The notes below the pieces were generated by a model. The model was given only the letters and a program-made list of their open reading frames with translations. It had not been told where the DNA came from and searched no databases. A stretch of 36,287 nt of DNA from Actinomycetota bacterium (GTDB taxonomy: Bacteria > Actinomycetota > AC-67). Both the position numbers and the translations under genes were made by a program. The stretch covers positions 1 through 36,287 of the forward strand of contig JAIVGO010000098.1 of the NCBI GenBank assembly GCA_020201525.1, read 5' to 3'. Below, one piece after another: positions 25,167 to 34,883 of the stretch. The stretch's first letter is position 1. Each line of letters opens with the position of its first letter.

Positions 25167-26318
25167 TCAGCTTGAAGGCTTGCGCCCGAGCTGCAGCACG
25201 GGGGCGGCGCCGATGCGGGCCACGACCGGCGCACCGTGCTCGGCGCCGGCGCTCGCGATCTCCGCGGCGAGCTTGTGCGCCTCGAACACGAGCTCGTCGA
25301 CGATCGACTCTTCGGGAACGGTGCGCACGACCTCGCCCTTTACGAAGATCTGGCCTTTTCCTTTGCCGGCGGCGACACCGACGTCGGCCTCGCGCGCTTC
25401 GCCCGGCCCGTTCACGATGCATCCCATGACGGCGACGCGCATCGGCACGTCGATGTCTTTCACGCGCTCCTCGACCGCACTCGCAAGAGCGAACACGTCG
25501 ACTTCCGCGCGCCCGCACGACGGACAGGCGACGAGATCGAACTTCTGCTCGCGTAAATGCAACGCTTCGAGAATCGCGATTCCTGCCTTCACCTCTTCCG
25601 CCGGAGGCGCCGTCAGGGACACGCGGATCGTGTCGCCGATTCCTTCGGCGAGCAGCGTGCCGATTCCGATCGCCGACTTCGTGATGCCCTTCGTCGGCGT
25701 CCCTGCTTCGGTGACGCCGAGGTGCAACGGATAGTCGCACTGCGCGGCGAGCATCCGGTAAGCCTGGATCATCGTCCACGGGTCGTTGTGCTTCACCGAG
25801 ATCTTGATGTCGCCGAAGCCGACGTCTTCTAGAAGCTTGACTTCGTTGAGCGCGGATTCGACCAATGCGGCCGGAACCGGACCCCCGTGCCTTTCGAGGA
25901 TCTGCCTTTCGAGCGAGCCCGCGTTCACGCCGATCCGAATCGGCACGCCGCGCGCGGCGGCCTCGCGACCGATGAGCGCGACCTTGTCGTGCTTCTTCAC
26001 GTTTCCGGGGTTGATGCGGATTCCTTGGCAGCCCGCCTCGAGGGCGGCGATCGCGTACTTCCATTGAAAATGGATGTCGGCGATCACAGGAATCGTGCTC
26101 TTCGAGGCGATCTGGGGCAGCGCGGCGACGTCGTCGGTATCGGGAACGGCCACGCGGACGATGTCGCAGCCGGTCGCCGCGAGCTCGGCGATTTGCTGCA
26201 GCGTGGCGTTGTAATCGGCCGTCTTGGTGATCGTCATGGACTGAACGCTCACCGGGGCGCCGTCGCCGATCTCCACGCGGCCGACGCGAATTCGACGCGA
26301 CTTTCTGCGTTCGATCAC
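25167..26318 (-). CDS. ispG: (E)-4-hydroxy-3-methylbut-2-enyl-diphosphate synthase
   Basis: Penultimate MEP-pathway step, an iron-sulfur enzyme. 383 residues with a TIM-barrel N-terminal domain ([22 protein letters not shown]) and the [4Fe-4S] ligands Cys265 and Cys268 in CPSCGR and Cys300 in [10 protein letters not shown]. The GTG start lacks a clear Shine-Dalgarno; TAAGAT, which includes the rseP stop, lies 6 nt upstream and may be a leaderless -10 element. With dxr two genes away it provides two steps of the same isoprenoid pathway. Confidence 0.97.
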   Translation of the reverse strand: MIERRKSRRIRVGRVEIGDGAPVSVQSMTITKTADYNATLQQIAELAATGCDIVRVAVPDTDDVAALPQIASKSTIPVIADIHFQWKYAIAALEAGCQGIRINPGNVKKHDKVALIGREAAARGVPIRIGVNAGSLERQILERHGGPVPAALVESALNEVKLLEDVGFGDIKISVKHNDPWTMIQAYRMLAAQCDYPLHLGVTEAGTPTKGITKSAIGIGTLLAEGIGDTIRVSLTAPPAEEVKAGIAILEALHLREQKFDLVACPSCGRAEVDVFALASAVEERVKDIDVPMRVAVMGCIVNGPGEAREADVGVAAGKGKGQIFVKGEVVRTVPEESIVDELVFEAHKLAAEIASAGAEHGAPVVARIGAAPVLQLGRKPSS

Positions 26319-26327
26319 GAGCCCATC

Positions 26328-27446
26328 TTAGCCGGGCAGCTGCGGGATCGGCTTCACGATGTCGAGATACAGCGACAATACGAACAGCGTGACGAGCACG
26401 GAGACGACCGTCACTGCGATCGGCATCAATTTCCTCATGTCCACCCGGCGTCGCCGGGCGCTTTCGTACCCGAGGACGGCGAGGTGTCCTCCGTCCAGCG
26501 GAGGAAGCGGCAACAGGTTCGCGACGCCGACGAAGACATTGAATCCGACCACGAGGAAGAACAGCTCGGCAAACTGGCCGCGCTTTGCGAAATCGCCGGC
26601 CGTCCTGCCGATGCCGACGATCGATGTGGGGTCCTTCAGCGTGCGTTTCGTCGAGCCGGTCACTTGCTTGACGATGCGCGTGATCGTCGCCGGTGAAACG
26701 ATCGTGCCGAGCGCTTTCAGCGAGTCCCACGACGTGCCGCCGATGATCTTTCCCGATTCGGGAATCGCGCCGAGGCCGTAGCGCCTGTTGAAGAAGTGCG
26801 TGCTGACCCCGAGGAATCCGACCTTCTCCTTTTCCGGATTCTCCGCCGCGAGGTGTGCCGTCAGTGTCACGGCACGGCTTCCGCGAAGCACGACGAAATG
26901 CAACGTCTTGCCCGGCGAGTCGCGGATGATGTCGCGCGCCTCTTGCCATTGGCGAATCGTTTTTCCTTCGACGCTCAACACTTTGTCGCCCGGTTCGAAG
27001 CCGGCCACCGCCGCCGGCGACGGCTGCCCGTTGTCGAGCTTCTGTTGCACGGATTCGAGCGTCGTCGTGGGGTTCGGCGCGCCGGCGAAAGCGAGCAGCG
27101 CCGCCGCGATCAGGAACGCCACGAGAAAATGCGTGAACGAGCCGGCGACGAGGACGACCGCTTGCTGCCATCCCGGCTTCGCCTTGAAGACGCGATCGCG
27201 GTCCTCCGGCGGTACCTCTTCGAACGGATTCATCCCGGCGATGCGCACGTAGCCGCCGAACGGAAGCGCCGCAACGCCGTATTCCGTCTCGCCTTTGCGC
27301 ACCGACCACAGCGGCGGGCCGAAGCCGATGAAGAAACGCTCGACTTTCATCCCAAACAGCTTCGCCGTTGCGAAGTGACCGAACTCGTGCAACGCGATCG
27401 CAAAGAACAGCGCGAGGATGAAGAAGACCACACCGAATGCGCTCAC
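26328..27446 (-). CDS. rseP: Site-2 protease, RseP/RIP family
   Basis: Membrane zinc protease that cleaves within the membrane, typically anti-sigma factors or signal-peptide remnants. 372 residues: HEFGH at 20-24 in the first membrane helix, a second helix near 95-115, a PDZ domain (about 140-230, AGFEPGDKVLSVEG), and the LPPLDGG segment with Asp318 near the last helices. Start GTG overlaps the dxr stop (GTGA). The dxr-rseP-ispG order is usual in actinobacteria. Confidence 0.95.
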   Translation of the reverse strand: MSAFGVVFFILALFFAIALHEFGHFATAKLFGMKVERFFIGFGPPLWSVRKGETEYGVAALPFGGYVRIAGMNPFEEVPPEDRDRVFKAKPGWQQAVVLVAGSFTHFLVAFLIAAALLAFAGAPNPTTTLESVQQKLDNGQPSPAAVAGFEPGDKVLSVEGKTIRQWQEARDIIRDSPGKTLHFVVLRGSRAVTLTAHLAAENPEKEKVGFLGVSTHFFNRRYGLGAIPESGKIIGGTSWDSLKALGTIVSPATITRIVKQVTGSTKRTLKDPTSIVGIGRTAGDFAKRGQFAELFFLVVGFNVFVGVANLLPLPPLDGGHLAVLGYESARRRRVDMRKLMPIAVTVVSVLVTLFVLSLYLDIVKPIPQLPG

Positions 27447-28621
27447 GCGGCAACCTCACGGGTCCGCGTTCGCGCCCATTCCTCGACACCAAGCACGTCG
27501 TCGAGCTGCGGCTCTTTGACCGGGTCGTGCTCCAGGAGGACCCGCTCGACGACGTCGGTGATGCGCCCGAACGCCAGCCGTTCGTCGAGAAATGCCGCAA
27601 CTGCCTCCTCGTTGGCTGCATTCAACACCGCCGGAGCGGTTCCGCCGCGCCGAACCGCTTCGTACGCGAGGCCCGGCGCGGGAAACGCATTTGTATCGAG
27701 CGGCCCGAAGGACAAGTCGCCGAGGCTCTGCCAGTTGAGAGGCTCCACGCCGTCGGGAAGACGATCCGGCCACGCCAGTGCGACTTGCAAAGGCAAATGC
27801 ATATCGGGGAGCGAGGCTTGCGCGAGACACGAGCCGTCGATGAACTCCGCGATCCCATGCACGATCGATTGCGGGTGCACCACGATGTCGATCCGGTCCA
27901 TCGGCAGCCGGAAAAGATGGTGCGCTTCGATCGCCTCCAAGCCTTTGTTCATGAGCGTCGCTGAGTCGACGCTGATCTTGCGGCCCATGCGCCACGTCGG
28001 ATGCGCCAGGGCGTCGCCGACACTAGCGTGCGCCATGTCGTCGCGGCTGCGACCACGGAAGGGACCGCCCGACGCCGTCAGCAACAAGCGCCGCACGTCC
28101 GCGAGCTTGCCGGCGCCGATGCATTGCCACAAAGCCGAATGCTCGCTGTCCACCGGCAGCAGCCGGTCGAAGTCCTCCCCGACGCGACGCATCACCAAGT
28201 CGCCGCCGGCTACGAGCGATTCCTTATTGGCCAGAGCAACGCTTTTTCCCGCATCGAGCGCGGCGAGCGTCGGGGCAAGCCCGCGCGATCCGACGACGCC
28301 GTTGAGAACGAGGTTTGCATCGGGATGGGACGCGGCCTCGAGCAATCCGCCGGCGCCGTGCAAGAGCTGTGTCCCGCCGGGGACGTCGAAGCGACCGCGT
28401 TCCAGCACGACGATGGAGGGCCGGAACTCGTCGACTTGCGCCGCGAGAACTTCCGCATTGCGCCCGGCCGCGAGCGCGACGACGCGGAAACGATCGGGGT
28501 ACTTCCGGACGACATCGAGAGCCTGCGTGCCGATCGAGCCGGTCGACCCGAGGATCGCCAAGGATTTCACTGCACCATTGTGCCGGACGTTTGTGAGCGG
28601 CGTATGAGATTCGGCGGGCAT
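27443..28621 (-). CDS. dxr: 1-deoxy-D-xylulose-5-phosphate reductoisomerase
   Basis: First committed MEP-pathway enzyme, NADPH- and Mg/Mn-dependent. 392 residues: GSTGSIG Rossmann motif (25-31), ALANKES, the substrate loop TASGGPFRG, NHPTWRMG-like (AHPTWRMGRKISVDSATLMNKGLE), and the C-terminal helical domain. The ATG at 28621 has AAGGGG about 5 nt upstream; a GTG at 28570 matches more homologues but lacks a ribosome site, so the first 17 residues are uncertain. It lies 8 nt after cdsA. Confidence 0.96.
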   Translation of the reverse strand: MPAESHTPLTNVRHNGAVKSLAILGSTGSIGTQALDVVRKYPDRFRVVALAAGRNAEVLAAQVDEFRPSIVVLERGRFDVPGGTQLLHGAGGLLEAASHPDANLVLNGVVGSRGLAPTLAALDAGKSVALANKESLVAGGDLVMRRVGEDFDRLLPVDSEHSALWQCIGAGKLADVRRLLLTASGGPFRGRSRDDMAHASVGDALAHPTWRMGRKISVDSATLMNKGLEAIEAHHLFRLPMDRIDIVVHPQSIVHGIAEFIDGSCLAQASLPDMHLPLQVALAWPDRLPDGVEPLNWQSLGDLSFGPLDTNAFPAPGLAYEAVRRGGTAPAVLNAANEEAVAAFLDERLAFGRITDVVERVLLEHDPVKEPQLDDVLGVEEWARTRTREVAA

Positions 28622-28629
28622 GTGTCCCC

Positions 28630-29508
28630 TTACTGCGTCGCGAGCCGCAGAAACCAGTAGGCAAACGGCGCTGTGAACAACAGTGCGTCGATGCGATCGA
28701 GCATGCCGCCGTGTCCGGGCAGCAAGCCGCCCATGTCCTTCACGCCAAGATCACGCTTGACGAGTGACTCGGCAAAATCCCCGAGCGGTGCGAGCACCAC
28801 GACGATGGCTGCGAGACCGGCGACCGATGCGATGTCGAACCCATGAAAGAGCCGCCCGATCGTGAGCGCGAGAACGAACACGATCACGGTGCCTCCGGCG
28901 GCGCCTTCCCACGATTTCGACGGGCTGATGGACGGTGCAATGCGGTGCTTTCCGAAGAACGAGCCGCACGCGTATGCACCGACGTCGTAGAAGACCGTCG
29001 CGCCCATGAAGACGATCGTCAGCGCAGGTCCGTGCTGAAGCTTCGCCATCGCAATGACGTGCGCCGCCAGCAGCGGCAAATACACGACGCCGAATAGGGT
29101 CGCGCCGATGTTTTCGGTGATGCGCTCCCGCGCCGGATCCACGAGATACCACAGAAACGCCGTCAACGTAACCGCCACGATGCCGAAGCTGATTGCTACC
29201 GGTCCACGCCACGCGGTGCCGAACAGCAGGATGAAGGCGCCGGCGTAACCTAGTGAGGTCGCAGGACTTAGGCCGCGTTGCTTCGCCAGGACGTGGTACA
29301 GCTCCGCGAGGCCGACGAGGATTGCCGTCGTGACGAGAATCGTGAATGGCAGCAATGCCCAGAAGAGCGTGAGGATGAGGACCGCGGCGAGCGCGAGCCC
29401 GGTGGCGATTGCGACGGGGAGGTTCCGGCCGGACTTCGGCGCGTCATGTGATGCCGGTGTCTCGTCTCCCTCGAACGAGGCTGCAGCCGATTCCATCGAA
29501 GACGTCAC
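28630..29508 (-). CDS. cdsA: Phosphatidate cytidylyltransferase
   Basis: Makes CDP-diacylglycerol for phospholipid synthesis at the inner membrane. 292 residues: a polar N-terminus of about 30 residues, roughly seven hydrophobic helices, then the family signature between residues 247 and 274 (ESLVKRDLGVKDMGG, PGHGGMLDRID). The GTG start overlaps the frr TGA by 4 nt (GTGA). Confidence 0.95.
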   Translation of the reverse strand: MTSSMESAAASFEGDETPASHDAPKSGRNLPVAIATGLALAAVLILTLFWALLPFTILVTTAILVGLAELYHVLAKQRGLSPATSLGYAGAFILLFGTAWRGPVAISFGIVAVTLTAFLWYLVDPARERITENIGATLFGVVYLPLLAAHVIAMAKLQHGPALTIVFMGATVFYDVGAYACGSFFGKHRIAPSISPSKSWEGAAGGTVIVFVLALTIGRLFHGFDIASVAGLAAIVVVLAPLGDFAESLVKRDLGVKDMGGLLPGHGGMLDRIDALLFTAPFAYWFLRLATQ

Positions 29509-30062
29509 ACTTCCATGAGCTCGGCATCCTTGCGCTGAACCATCTCGTCAATTTCGGCGATGAAGCGATCGGTGAGTTTTTGCAGCTCCTTTTCGGCGCG
29601 GTGGCCGGCGTCTTCCGCCACCGTCCCCTCCTTGATCGCATGGTCGATCTCTTCCTTGCTGTGCCGGCGGATGTTCCGCACGGCAACGCGGCCGTGCTCG
29701 GCGCGGTCGCGCACGACCTTCGTCATCTCCTTTCGACGCTCCTCCGTGAGCTGCGGGAAGCTCAGCCGAATGACGCCGCCGTCGTTCGACGGATTCAGAC
29801 CGAGGTCCGAGTTCCGGATCGCCTTCTCGATGTTCGCGATCGCATTCTTGTCGAACGGATGGATGACGAGGGTGCGCGGCTCGGGGACACCGAAGGACGC
29901 AAGCTGCTTCAGCGGCGCCGGTGCTCCGTAGTAGTCGACCGTGAGGCGTTCCACGAGATGCGACGAGGCGCGACCCGTGCGCACGCCGAGGAACTCGTCC
30001 CGCACGACCTCGATCGCCTTGCGCATCTTTTCTTCGGCTGCCTTCAAGGATTCGTCGACCAT
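29505..30062 (-). CDS. frr: Ribosome recycling factor
   Basis: 185 residues, normal length. The three-helix bundle with the inserted beta-barrel is evident: RTGRASSHLVERLTVDYYGAPAPLKQLAS, GLNPSNDGGVIRLSFPQLTEERRKEM, and RNIRRHSKEE. Splits post-termination ribosomes with EF-G. AAAGGAG lies about 8 nt upstream. It is 18 nt after pyrH. Confidence 0.97.
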   Translation of the reverse strand: MVDESLKAAEEKMRKAIEVVRDEFLGVRTGRASSHLVERLTVDYYGAPAPLKQLASFGVPEPRTLVIHPFDKNAIANIEKAIRNSDLGLNPSNDGGVIRLSFPQLTEERRKEMTKVVRDRAEHGRVAVRNIRRHSKEEIDHAIKEGTVAEDAGHRAEKELQKLTDRFIAEIDEMVQRKDAELMEV

Positions 30063-30080
30063 GCGCGCGGCGCTCCTTTT

Positions 30081-30797
<717 letters not shown>

Positions 30798-31403
30798 CTA
30801 CTCTCCTCCGACTTTGAACCACGCGAACCGCTTGACCTTCACCGGTTCCTTGAGCTCCGCGGATGCTTCGGCAACGAGTGTCCCGATCGTCTTCTTGTCG
30901 TCCCGAATGTACGGCTGATCCACGAGGCATTGCTCGCCGTAGAATCCCTCGAGCTTGCCGTTTACGATCTTCTCGACGACGTTTTCGGGCTTTCCTTCCG
31001 CCTGCTTCGCGTAAATCTCCTTCTCGCGGTCGACGATCTCTTGGGGCACTTCCTCGCGGGTGAGATACAACGGCTTCGCGAAGGAGATATGCAGCGCGAT
31101 CTCGCGCGCTAGATTGCGGAAGATCTCCGTCTTGGCGACGAAGTCGGTTGCGCAATTCAGCTCGACGAGCACGCCGAGCTTTGCGGGAAGCATCGGATCC
31201 GGCGTGTGAAGGTACGCTTCGACCACGCCTTCCTCCGCCGCGCGCTGTGCAAATTTCTGCGCGCTGGCCAAACCCCGCTCACGCAGCAATTGCTTCGCCT
31301 TCTCCAAGTCGCCGCCGGCGTCTTGCAGCGCTTTCTTGCATTCCATCATCCCTGCGCCCGTTGCGTCGCGCAGCGCCTTTACATCTGCAGCTTTGATCTC
31401 CAC
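30798..31403 (-). CDS. tsf: Elongation factor Ts, short form
   Basis: 201 residues; nucleotide exchange factor for EF-Tu. Shows the UBA-like N-terminus (ALRDATGAGMMECKKALQDAGGDLEKA) and the core with LVELNCATDFVAKTEIF. It is shorter than the approximately 280-residue E. coli protein, resembling the compact type with one core subdomain. GTG start with GGAG upstream, 18 nt after rpsB. Confidence 0.96.
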   Translation of the reverse strand: MEIKAADVKALRDATGAGMMECKKALQDAGGDLEKAKQLLRERGLASAQKFAQRAAEEGVVEAYLHTPDPMLPAKLGVLVELNCATDFVAKTEIFRNLAREIALHISFAKPLYLTREEVPQEIVDREKEIYAKQAEGKPENVVEKIVNGKLEGFYGEQCLVDQPYIRDDKKTIGTLVAEASAELKEPVKVKRFAWFKVGGE

Positions 31404-31421
31404 GTCGTCTCCGTCCTCGTT

Positions 31422-32282
31422 CTAGCGGCCGAGAGCGCGCTTGCGCTCTTCTTCTTCGATCTCGCGCCGCCGCTTTTCTTCCTCTTCTTCGGCGAGCAGC
31501 TGCAGTTCCCAGTCGGCGAGCGGCTCTTGCTCGGCGATTAATTCCGGTTCGCCGTCGCCGCCGCTGGTCGGCGGTGTCAGCTCGGCGCCGTATTCACCGC
31601 GCCGTCCCTGCCCGTCGATCACCGCGTCGGCGATGATGCGCGTCAACAGCGCACCCGCGCGGATGGCGTCGTCGTTTCCGGGAATGGGATAGTCGACCTC
31701 ATCGGGGTCGCAGTTCGTGTCGAGAATCGCCACGACCGGAAGCCCGAGCTTGCGTGCCTCGTTGACGGCGATGTTTTCCTTCTTGGTGTCGACGACCCAG
31801 ATTGCCTTCGGCCGCTCGGTCATGTCGCGAATCCCGCCGAGGTTCTTTTCGAGCTTCTCTTTTTCCTTGCGGAGCTCGATGACCTCCTTCTTCGGGAGGA
31901 GGTCCATCGCGCCGGTCTTTTCCATTGCGTCGAGCTCCCGAAGGCGGTTCAGGCGCTTGCGAATCGTTTCGAAGTTCGTCAGCATGCCACCCAGCCAGCG
32001 CTGATTGACGAACGGCATGCTGCAGCGCTTCGCTTCGCCCTCGATCGTCTCCTGGGCCTGCTTCTTCGTCCCGACGAAAAGGATCGTTCCGCCGCGCGCA
32101 ACCATGTCGCGCACGTAGGAATAGGAACGCTCGATTCCGTTCACGGTCTTTTCGAGATCGATGATGTAGATCCCGTTGCGCTCGCCGAAGATGAACCGGC
32201 GCATCTTCGGGTTCCACCGGCGGGTCTGGTGTCCGAAGTGGACGCCCGCCTCCAGGAGTTGCTTCATTGTGACAACGGCCAT
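31422..32282 (-). CDS. rpsB: 30S ribosomal protein S2 with charged C-terminal tail
   Basis: 286 residues. Canonical S2 start ([22 protein letters not shown]), the [14 protein letters not shown] segment, and [10 protein letters not shown]. After about residue 228 a tail rich in Glu and Arg follows ([18 protein letters not shown]), which many actinobacteria also have in variable form. Perfect AAGGAGG ribosome site before the ATG. First gene of rpsB-tsf-pyrH-frr-cdsA. Confidence 0.97.
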   Translation of the reverse strand: MAVVTMKQLLEAGVHFGHQTRRWNPKMRRFIFGERNGIYIIDLEKTVNGIERSYSYVRDMVARGGTILFVGTKKQAQETIEGEAKRCSMPFVNQRWLGGMLTNFETIRKRLNRLRELDAMEKTGAMDLLPKKEVIELRKEKEKLEKNLGGIRDMTERPKAIWVVDTKKENIAVNEARKLGLPVVAILDTNCDPDEVDYPIPGNDDAIRAGALLTRIIADAVIDGQGRRGEYGAELTPPTSGGDGEPELIAEQEPLADWELQLLAEEEEEKRRREIEEEERKRALGR

Positions 32283-32404
32283 TCTTCCTCCTTGCTCGGT
32301 TAGACCTCCGCCCGCACCCTCACCCCGCGCGTGCGCGAGGACCGAAGGAGGTTTCTGTCGGGCGTGCGTAGTCTCGCCGTACCGGCGAGCCGGTCGATGG
32401 TAGC
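32283..32404 (-). promoter_or_regulatory. rpsB leader with promoter-like site and mutually exclusive Shine-Dalgarno pairings
   Basis: Reading toward rpsB: GCTACCATC (32396-32404, possible -10), a perfect 7-bp hairpin CTCGCCG/CGGCGAG (32373-32389), then CCTCCTT (32345-32351), GGAGGT (32304-32309), and the rpsB Shine-Dalgarno AAGGAGG (32287-32293). CCTCCTT can pair fully with the Shine-Dalgarno, and an overlapping ACCTCC can instead pair with GGAGGT. This would allow a translational switch, possibly S2 autoregulation. Structure is predicted by eye only. Confidence 0.4.
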
Positions 32405-32423
32405 ACCCGTCGCAGGCCGGCTG

Positions 32424-33347
32424 CTACTGATCGGCTGCTCGGGCAGCGCGCGGCGACCGGGCGCCGGGGCGGGGTTTGGTCCGCCGCCTGCGGCGGGAGG
32501 TCTTCGCCGTCGTCGCGTACAGCAGGACGAACCTGCGCGAGAAGGCGACGAGGAATACCGTCGCCACCAGGGCATGCACCGCCGCGAAGACGGCCAGCGT
32601 CACGGGGCGGCCGGTGCCGATCTCGCCGGCACGCGAGAGCCAGAACACGCCGTTCGACGCGGCCGTCGCGGCCACGGCGAGCGCGAGGTGTCCCAGTGGA
32701 CGAAGCCGCATCCAGCGCAACGCCCCCCGGATGGCCCCCCACGCTCGGTCTTCAGTGAATGCGCCGAAGAACGCGTTGATGAGCAGGATCTGCCCCACGA
32801 GACCCCCGAGCTGGCTGATTTGACGGCCCGGCGAGGCCAGCGAGCCTTGGCCGAGGACGAGCGGAATTCCGAAGAGGCCGAAGGACGTCAGCTCGAGCAG
32901 GACGAGAGTGGGAAAGCGATCGCGCACCGCGCGCGCGGCGGCTGCGAGATCCGGCGTCGCGTCGCGGGCGCGTTGCACCGCGAGGTGGGCGATCGTCCCG
33001 AACACCGCGGCGCGCACCACGATCGCCACGAGCCGCGCGATCCAAATCGTCCACGTGAGGGTCGCAGCGAGCTGCACGGCCCCCGCATCCTGGTACGCAT
33101 CAAACGGAGGCAGGGACCACACCGGCACCAGCACTGACCCGGCGCAGCCTTGCGTGGCCGAACACAGCGGCGCGTTCGTCACCCCGGCGCCGAGCAGGGC
33201 GAGAACGCCGAACGTCGCCGTCGCGAGCGGCGCGAGAAGCAGCAACGGGTCTCCCACCGTGGCGACGATCCCCCACGGGATGATCGAGCCGAAGTCCGAC
33301 GGCCGCGCACGACGGCTCTTTCGTCTCTTCGGGGTTCCCGGCTCCAT
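32424..33347 (-). CDS. Multi-pass membrane protein, unknown function
   Basis: 307 residues with about six hydrophobic helices (near 33-55, 93-115, 145-165, 180-197, 217-235, 250-275), a basic N-terminus and a strongly basic C-terminal tail (SRRRRRTKPRPGARS). Two cysteines lie in the first long loop (PLCSATQGCAG), probably outside. The ATG has GGAGGG 3-4 nt upstream, and GCTACCATC (33371-33379) is 24 nt before it. It sits between the M23-like gene and rpsB. I recognise no family motif. Confidence 0.8.
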   Translation of the reverse strand: MEPGTPKRRKSRRARPSDFGSIIPWGIVATVGDPLLLLAPLATATFGVLALLGAGVTNAPLCSATQGCAGSVLVPVWSLPPFDAYQDAGAVQLAATLTWTIWIARLVAIVVRAAVFGTIAHLAVQRARDATPDLAAAARAVRDRFPTLVLLELTSFGLFGIPLVLGQGSLASPGRQISQLGGLVGQILLINAFFGAFTEDRAWGAIRGALRWMRLRPLGHLALAVAATAASNGVFWLSRAGEIGTGRPVTLAVFAAVHALVATVFLVAFSRRFVLLYATTAKTSRRRRRTKPRPGARSPRAARAADQ

Positions 33348-33370
33348 GTGCCCTCCGCGTTCGCGGATTC

Positions 33371-33379
33371 GATGGTAGC
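33371..33379 (-). promoter_or_regulatory. Possible -10 region (GCTACCATC) of the membrane protein gene
   Basis: The nonamer, minus strand, lies 24 nt before the ATG in the 38-nt gap after the M23-like gene. Identical nonamers precede rpsB and the kinase-cyclase gene. No -35 is evident. Confidence 0.35.
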
Positions 33380-33385
33380 GGGTAC

Positions 33386-33895
33386 TTAGGCGGCGTCGTC
33401 TTCCACCGGAGCCAAGTGGATCACCCGCCAGAGGTTCCGCCGCATGCTCTGCACGAGGACGGGCTCCGGATCGATGTAGTCACCCCGGATCATCCCGAAA
33501 TGGAGATTGGGTCGCGCGTCGCCGGCGCCGCCGGGCCCGGACCGCGCGATCGGCTGACCCTGGGTCACGCTCGCGCCCTTGCGTACGAGAACCGTCGAGA
33601 GGAACGAGTACGTCGTACGAATGCCGTCTGCATGATCGATCGATACGAAAAGGCTCCCGCCCACTTGTCCGGCGAAGTGCACGGTACCGGCGGCTGCCGC
33701 AACGACGGTCGTGCCGATCGATGCGCCGATGTCGATGCCGCGATGGCCGGCGGAGTACGGCGTCGGCGGCGGCTCGAAATGCCGGATGATCGGGCCCGGT
33801 GCCGGTTGGATGTAATCGATGTCGGCGGCGCGCGCGACCGCCGGGCTCACTGCAACCGCGATGAGCACGCCGGCGAGGTACAGCCTCCGCACCAT
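33386..33895 (-). CDS. Secreted M23/LytM-like protein, probably non-catalytic
   Basis: 169 residues with a signal peptide (MVRRLYLAGVLIAVAVSPAVARA, cleavage after about residue 23). The LytM fold is recognisable: HRGID with zinc ligands His51 and Asp55, GTTVVAAAAGTVHFAG, SIDHADGIRTTYSFLS, KGASVTQGQPIARSG, and LHFG with His132. Active family members have His in YxHL and HLH, but here those positions are Phe98 and Asn130, so both catalytic histidines are missing while the zinc ligands remain. It may act as a binding or activating protein, as EnvC/NlpD-type domains do. The ATG lacks a Shine-Dalgarno; TAGCAT is 7 nt upstream. M23 genes are common between whiG and rpsB. Confidence 0.88.
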   Translation of the reverse strand: MVRRLYLAGVLIAVAVSPAVARAADIDYIQPAPGPIIRHFEPPPTPYSAGHRGIDIGASIGTTVVAAAAGTVHFAGQVGGSLFVSIDHADGIRTTYSFLSTVLVRKGASVTQGQPIARSGPGGAGDARPNLHFGMIRGDYIDPEPVLVQSMRRNLWRVIHLAPVEDDAA

Positions 33896-33973
33896 GACAC
33901 GGATGCTATTTGTTGACGTCGTTCAGTCCAGTGCGACGAGCGTCTCGAATCGGTTACCCGTGCCGCATTCTCC

Positions 33974-34006
33974 GTTCATCTGTACGCTGGACGTGCACAG
34001 ATGAAC
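33974..34006. promoter_or_regulatory. 10-bp perfect inverted repeat between sigma factor and M23-like genes
   Basis: GTTCATCTGT (33974-33983) and ACAGATGAAC (33997-34006) flank 13 nt that can add about three more pairs (ACG/CGT). No U-run follows on either strand. It lies 31 nt after the sigma-factor stop and about 80 nt before the M23-like gene; a regulator operator or an mRNA hairpin are both possible. Confidence 0.5.
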
Positions 34007-34037
34007 GATGATTCTGGCGAGCTTGAGTGCGAGAGCC

Positions 34038-34883
34038 TCAGCCGGTTTCGGCCATGCGGGTGCGTAGCTGCAGGACCGCTTTCGTGTGCATCTGGCACAC
34101 GCGCGATTCCGTGACGCCGAGAACGTTCCCGATCTCGGCCAGCGTGAGGCCCTCGTAGTAGTACAGGGTGACGACGAGCCGCTCGCGCTCCGGCAGATGG
34201 TTCACCGCTTGCGCGAGGATGTGTCGCATCTCTTCGTTTTCGAACGACATCACAGGGTCGGCTGCGCGCGTGTCTTCCAGCGTGTCGACGAGTGACAGCT
34301 TGTCGTCCTTGTCGCTGCCGACCGACAGCAACTCGTCGAGCGCAACGACGGAGACAAGATTGATCTTGTTCAACATATCTTGGAGGTCGTCGAGCGAGAC
34401 GTTGAGCTCGGCCGCCAGCTCCGCATCGGACGGTGGGCGTCGCAATTCACCCTCGAGCTTCGCCAATGCACGCTCGACTTCACGCGCTTTGTAGCGCACC
34501 GACCGCGGAATCCAGTCGATCGCGCGCAACTCGTCGATGATGGCGCCGCGGATACGCGAGATGGCATACGTCTCGAACTTGATCGCACGCTCGATATCGA
34601 ATTTTTCGATCGCGTCGATCAGCCCGAAGATCCCGTAGCTGGTGAGATCCGCTTGCTCGATCGTCGACGGGAGACCAACGGAGACGCGGCCGGCGACGTA
34701 CTTCACGAGCGGCGCGTAGTGGATGATGAGCCGCTCACGAACGGCCGGGTCGCCGGTCGATTTGAACTCGCGCCAAAGCGCATCGATGCCGGTGCTTTCG
34801 GGTGCCTCCGTGTCCTCGGTCGAGGCCACGGAACCGGCCCGAGGCTCACTCGACGATTCTGGCTCGCGGATGGGCGTCGTCAT
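34038..34883 (-). CDS. whiG: WhiG/FliA-type alternative sigma factor
   Basis: 281 residues of the sigma-70 family, group 3. Region 2 ([60 protein letters not shown], then [15 protein letters not shown]), region 3 ([16 protein letters not shown]), and region 4 ([40 protein letters not shown]). The location next to dprA/xer and rpsB is that of Streptomyces whiG; in motile actinobacteria the same protein drives flagellar genes, and the window does not decide between these. The ATG overlaps xerC/D by 38 nt without a Shine-Dalgarno; a GTG at 34829 is an alternative. Confidence 0.92.
   Translation of the reverse strand: MTTPIREPESSSEPRAGSVASTEDTEAPESTGIDALWREFKSTGDPAVRERLIIHYAPLVKYVAGRVSVGLPSTIEQADLTSYGIFGLIDAIEKFDIERAIKFETYAISRIRGAIIDELRAIDWIPRSVRYKAREVERALAKLEGELRRPPSDAELAAELNVSLDDLQDMLNKINLVSVVALDELLSVGSDKDDKLSLVDTLEDTRAADPVMSFENEEMRHILAQAVNHLPERERLVVTLYYYEGLTLAEIGNVLGVTESRVCQMHTKAVLQLRTRMAETG

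Noticed and set aside
24697-27621. 974-codon open frame on the minus strand
   Set aside because: Runs out of frame through proS start, the 121-residue gene, ispG and rseP, all of which have clear motifs in their own frames.
26796-28607. 603-codon open frame on the plus strand
   Set aside because: Antisense to rseP and dxr, with low-complexity Arg/Ser composition and no domain.
33896-34037. WhiG/FliA-type promoter (TAAA-N15-GCCGATAA) before the M23-like gene
   Set aside because: Only a partial CCGATT match was seen and no correctly spaced TAAA.
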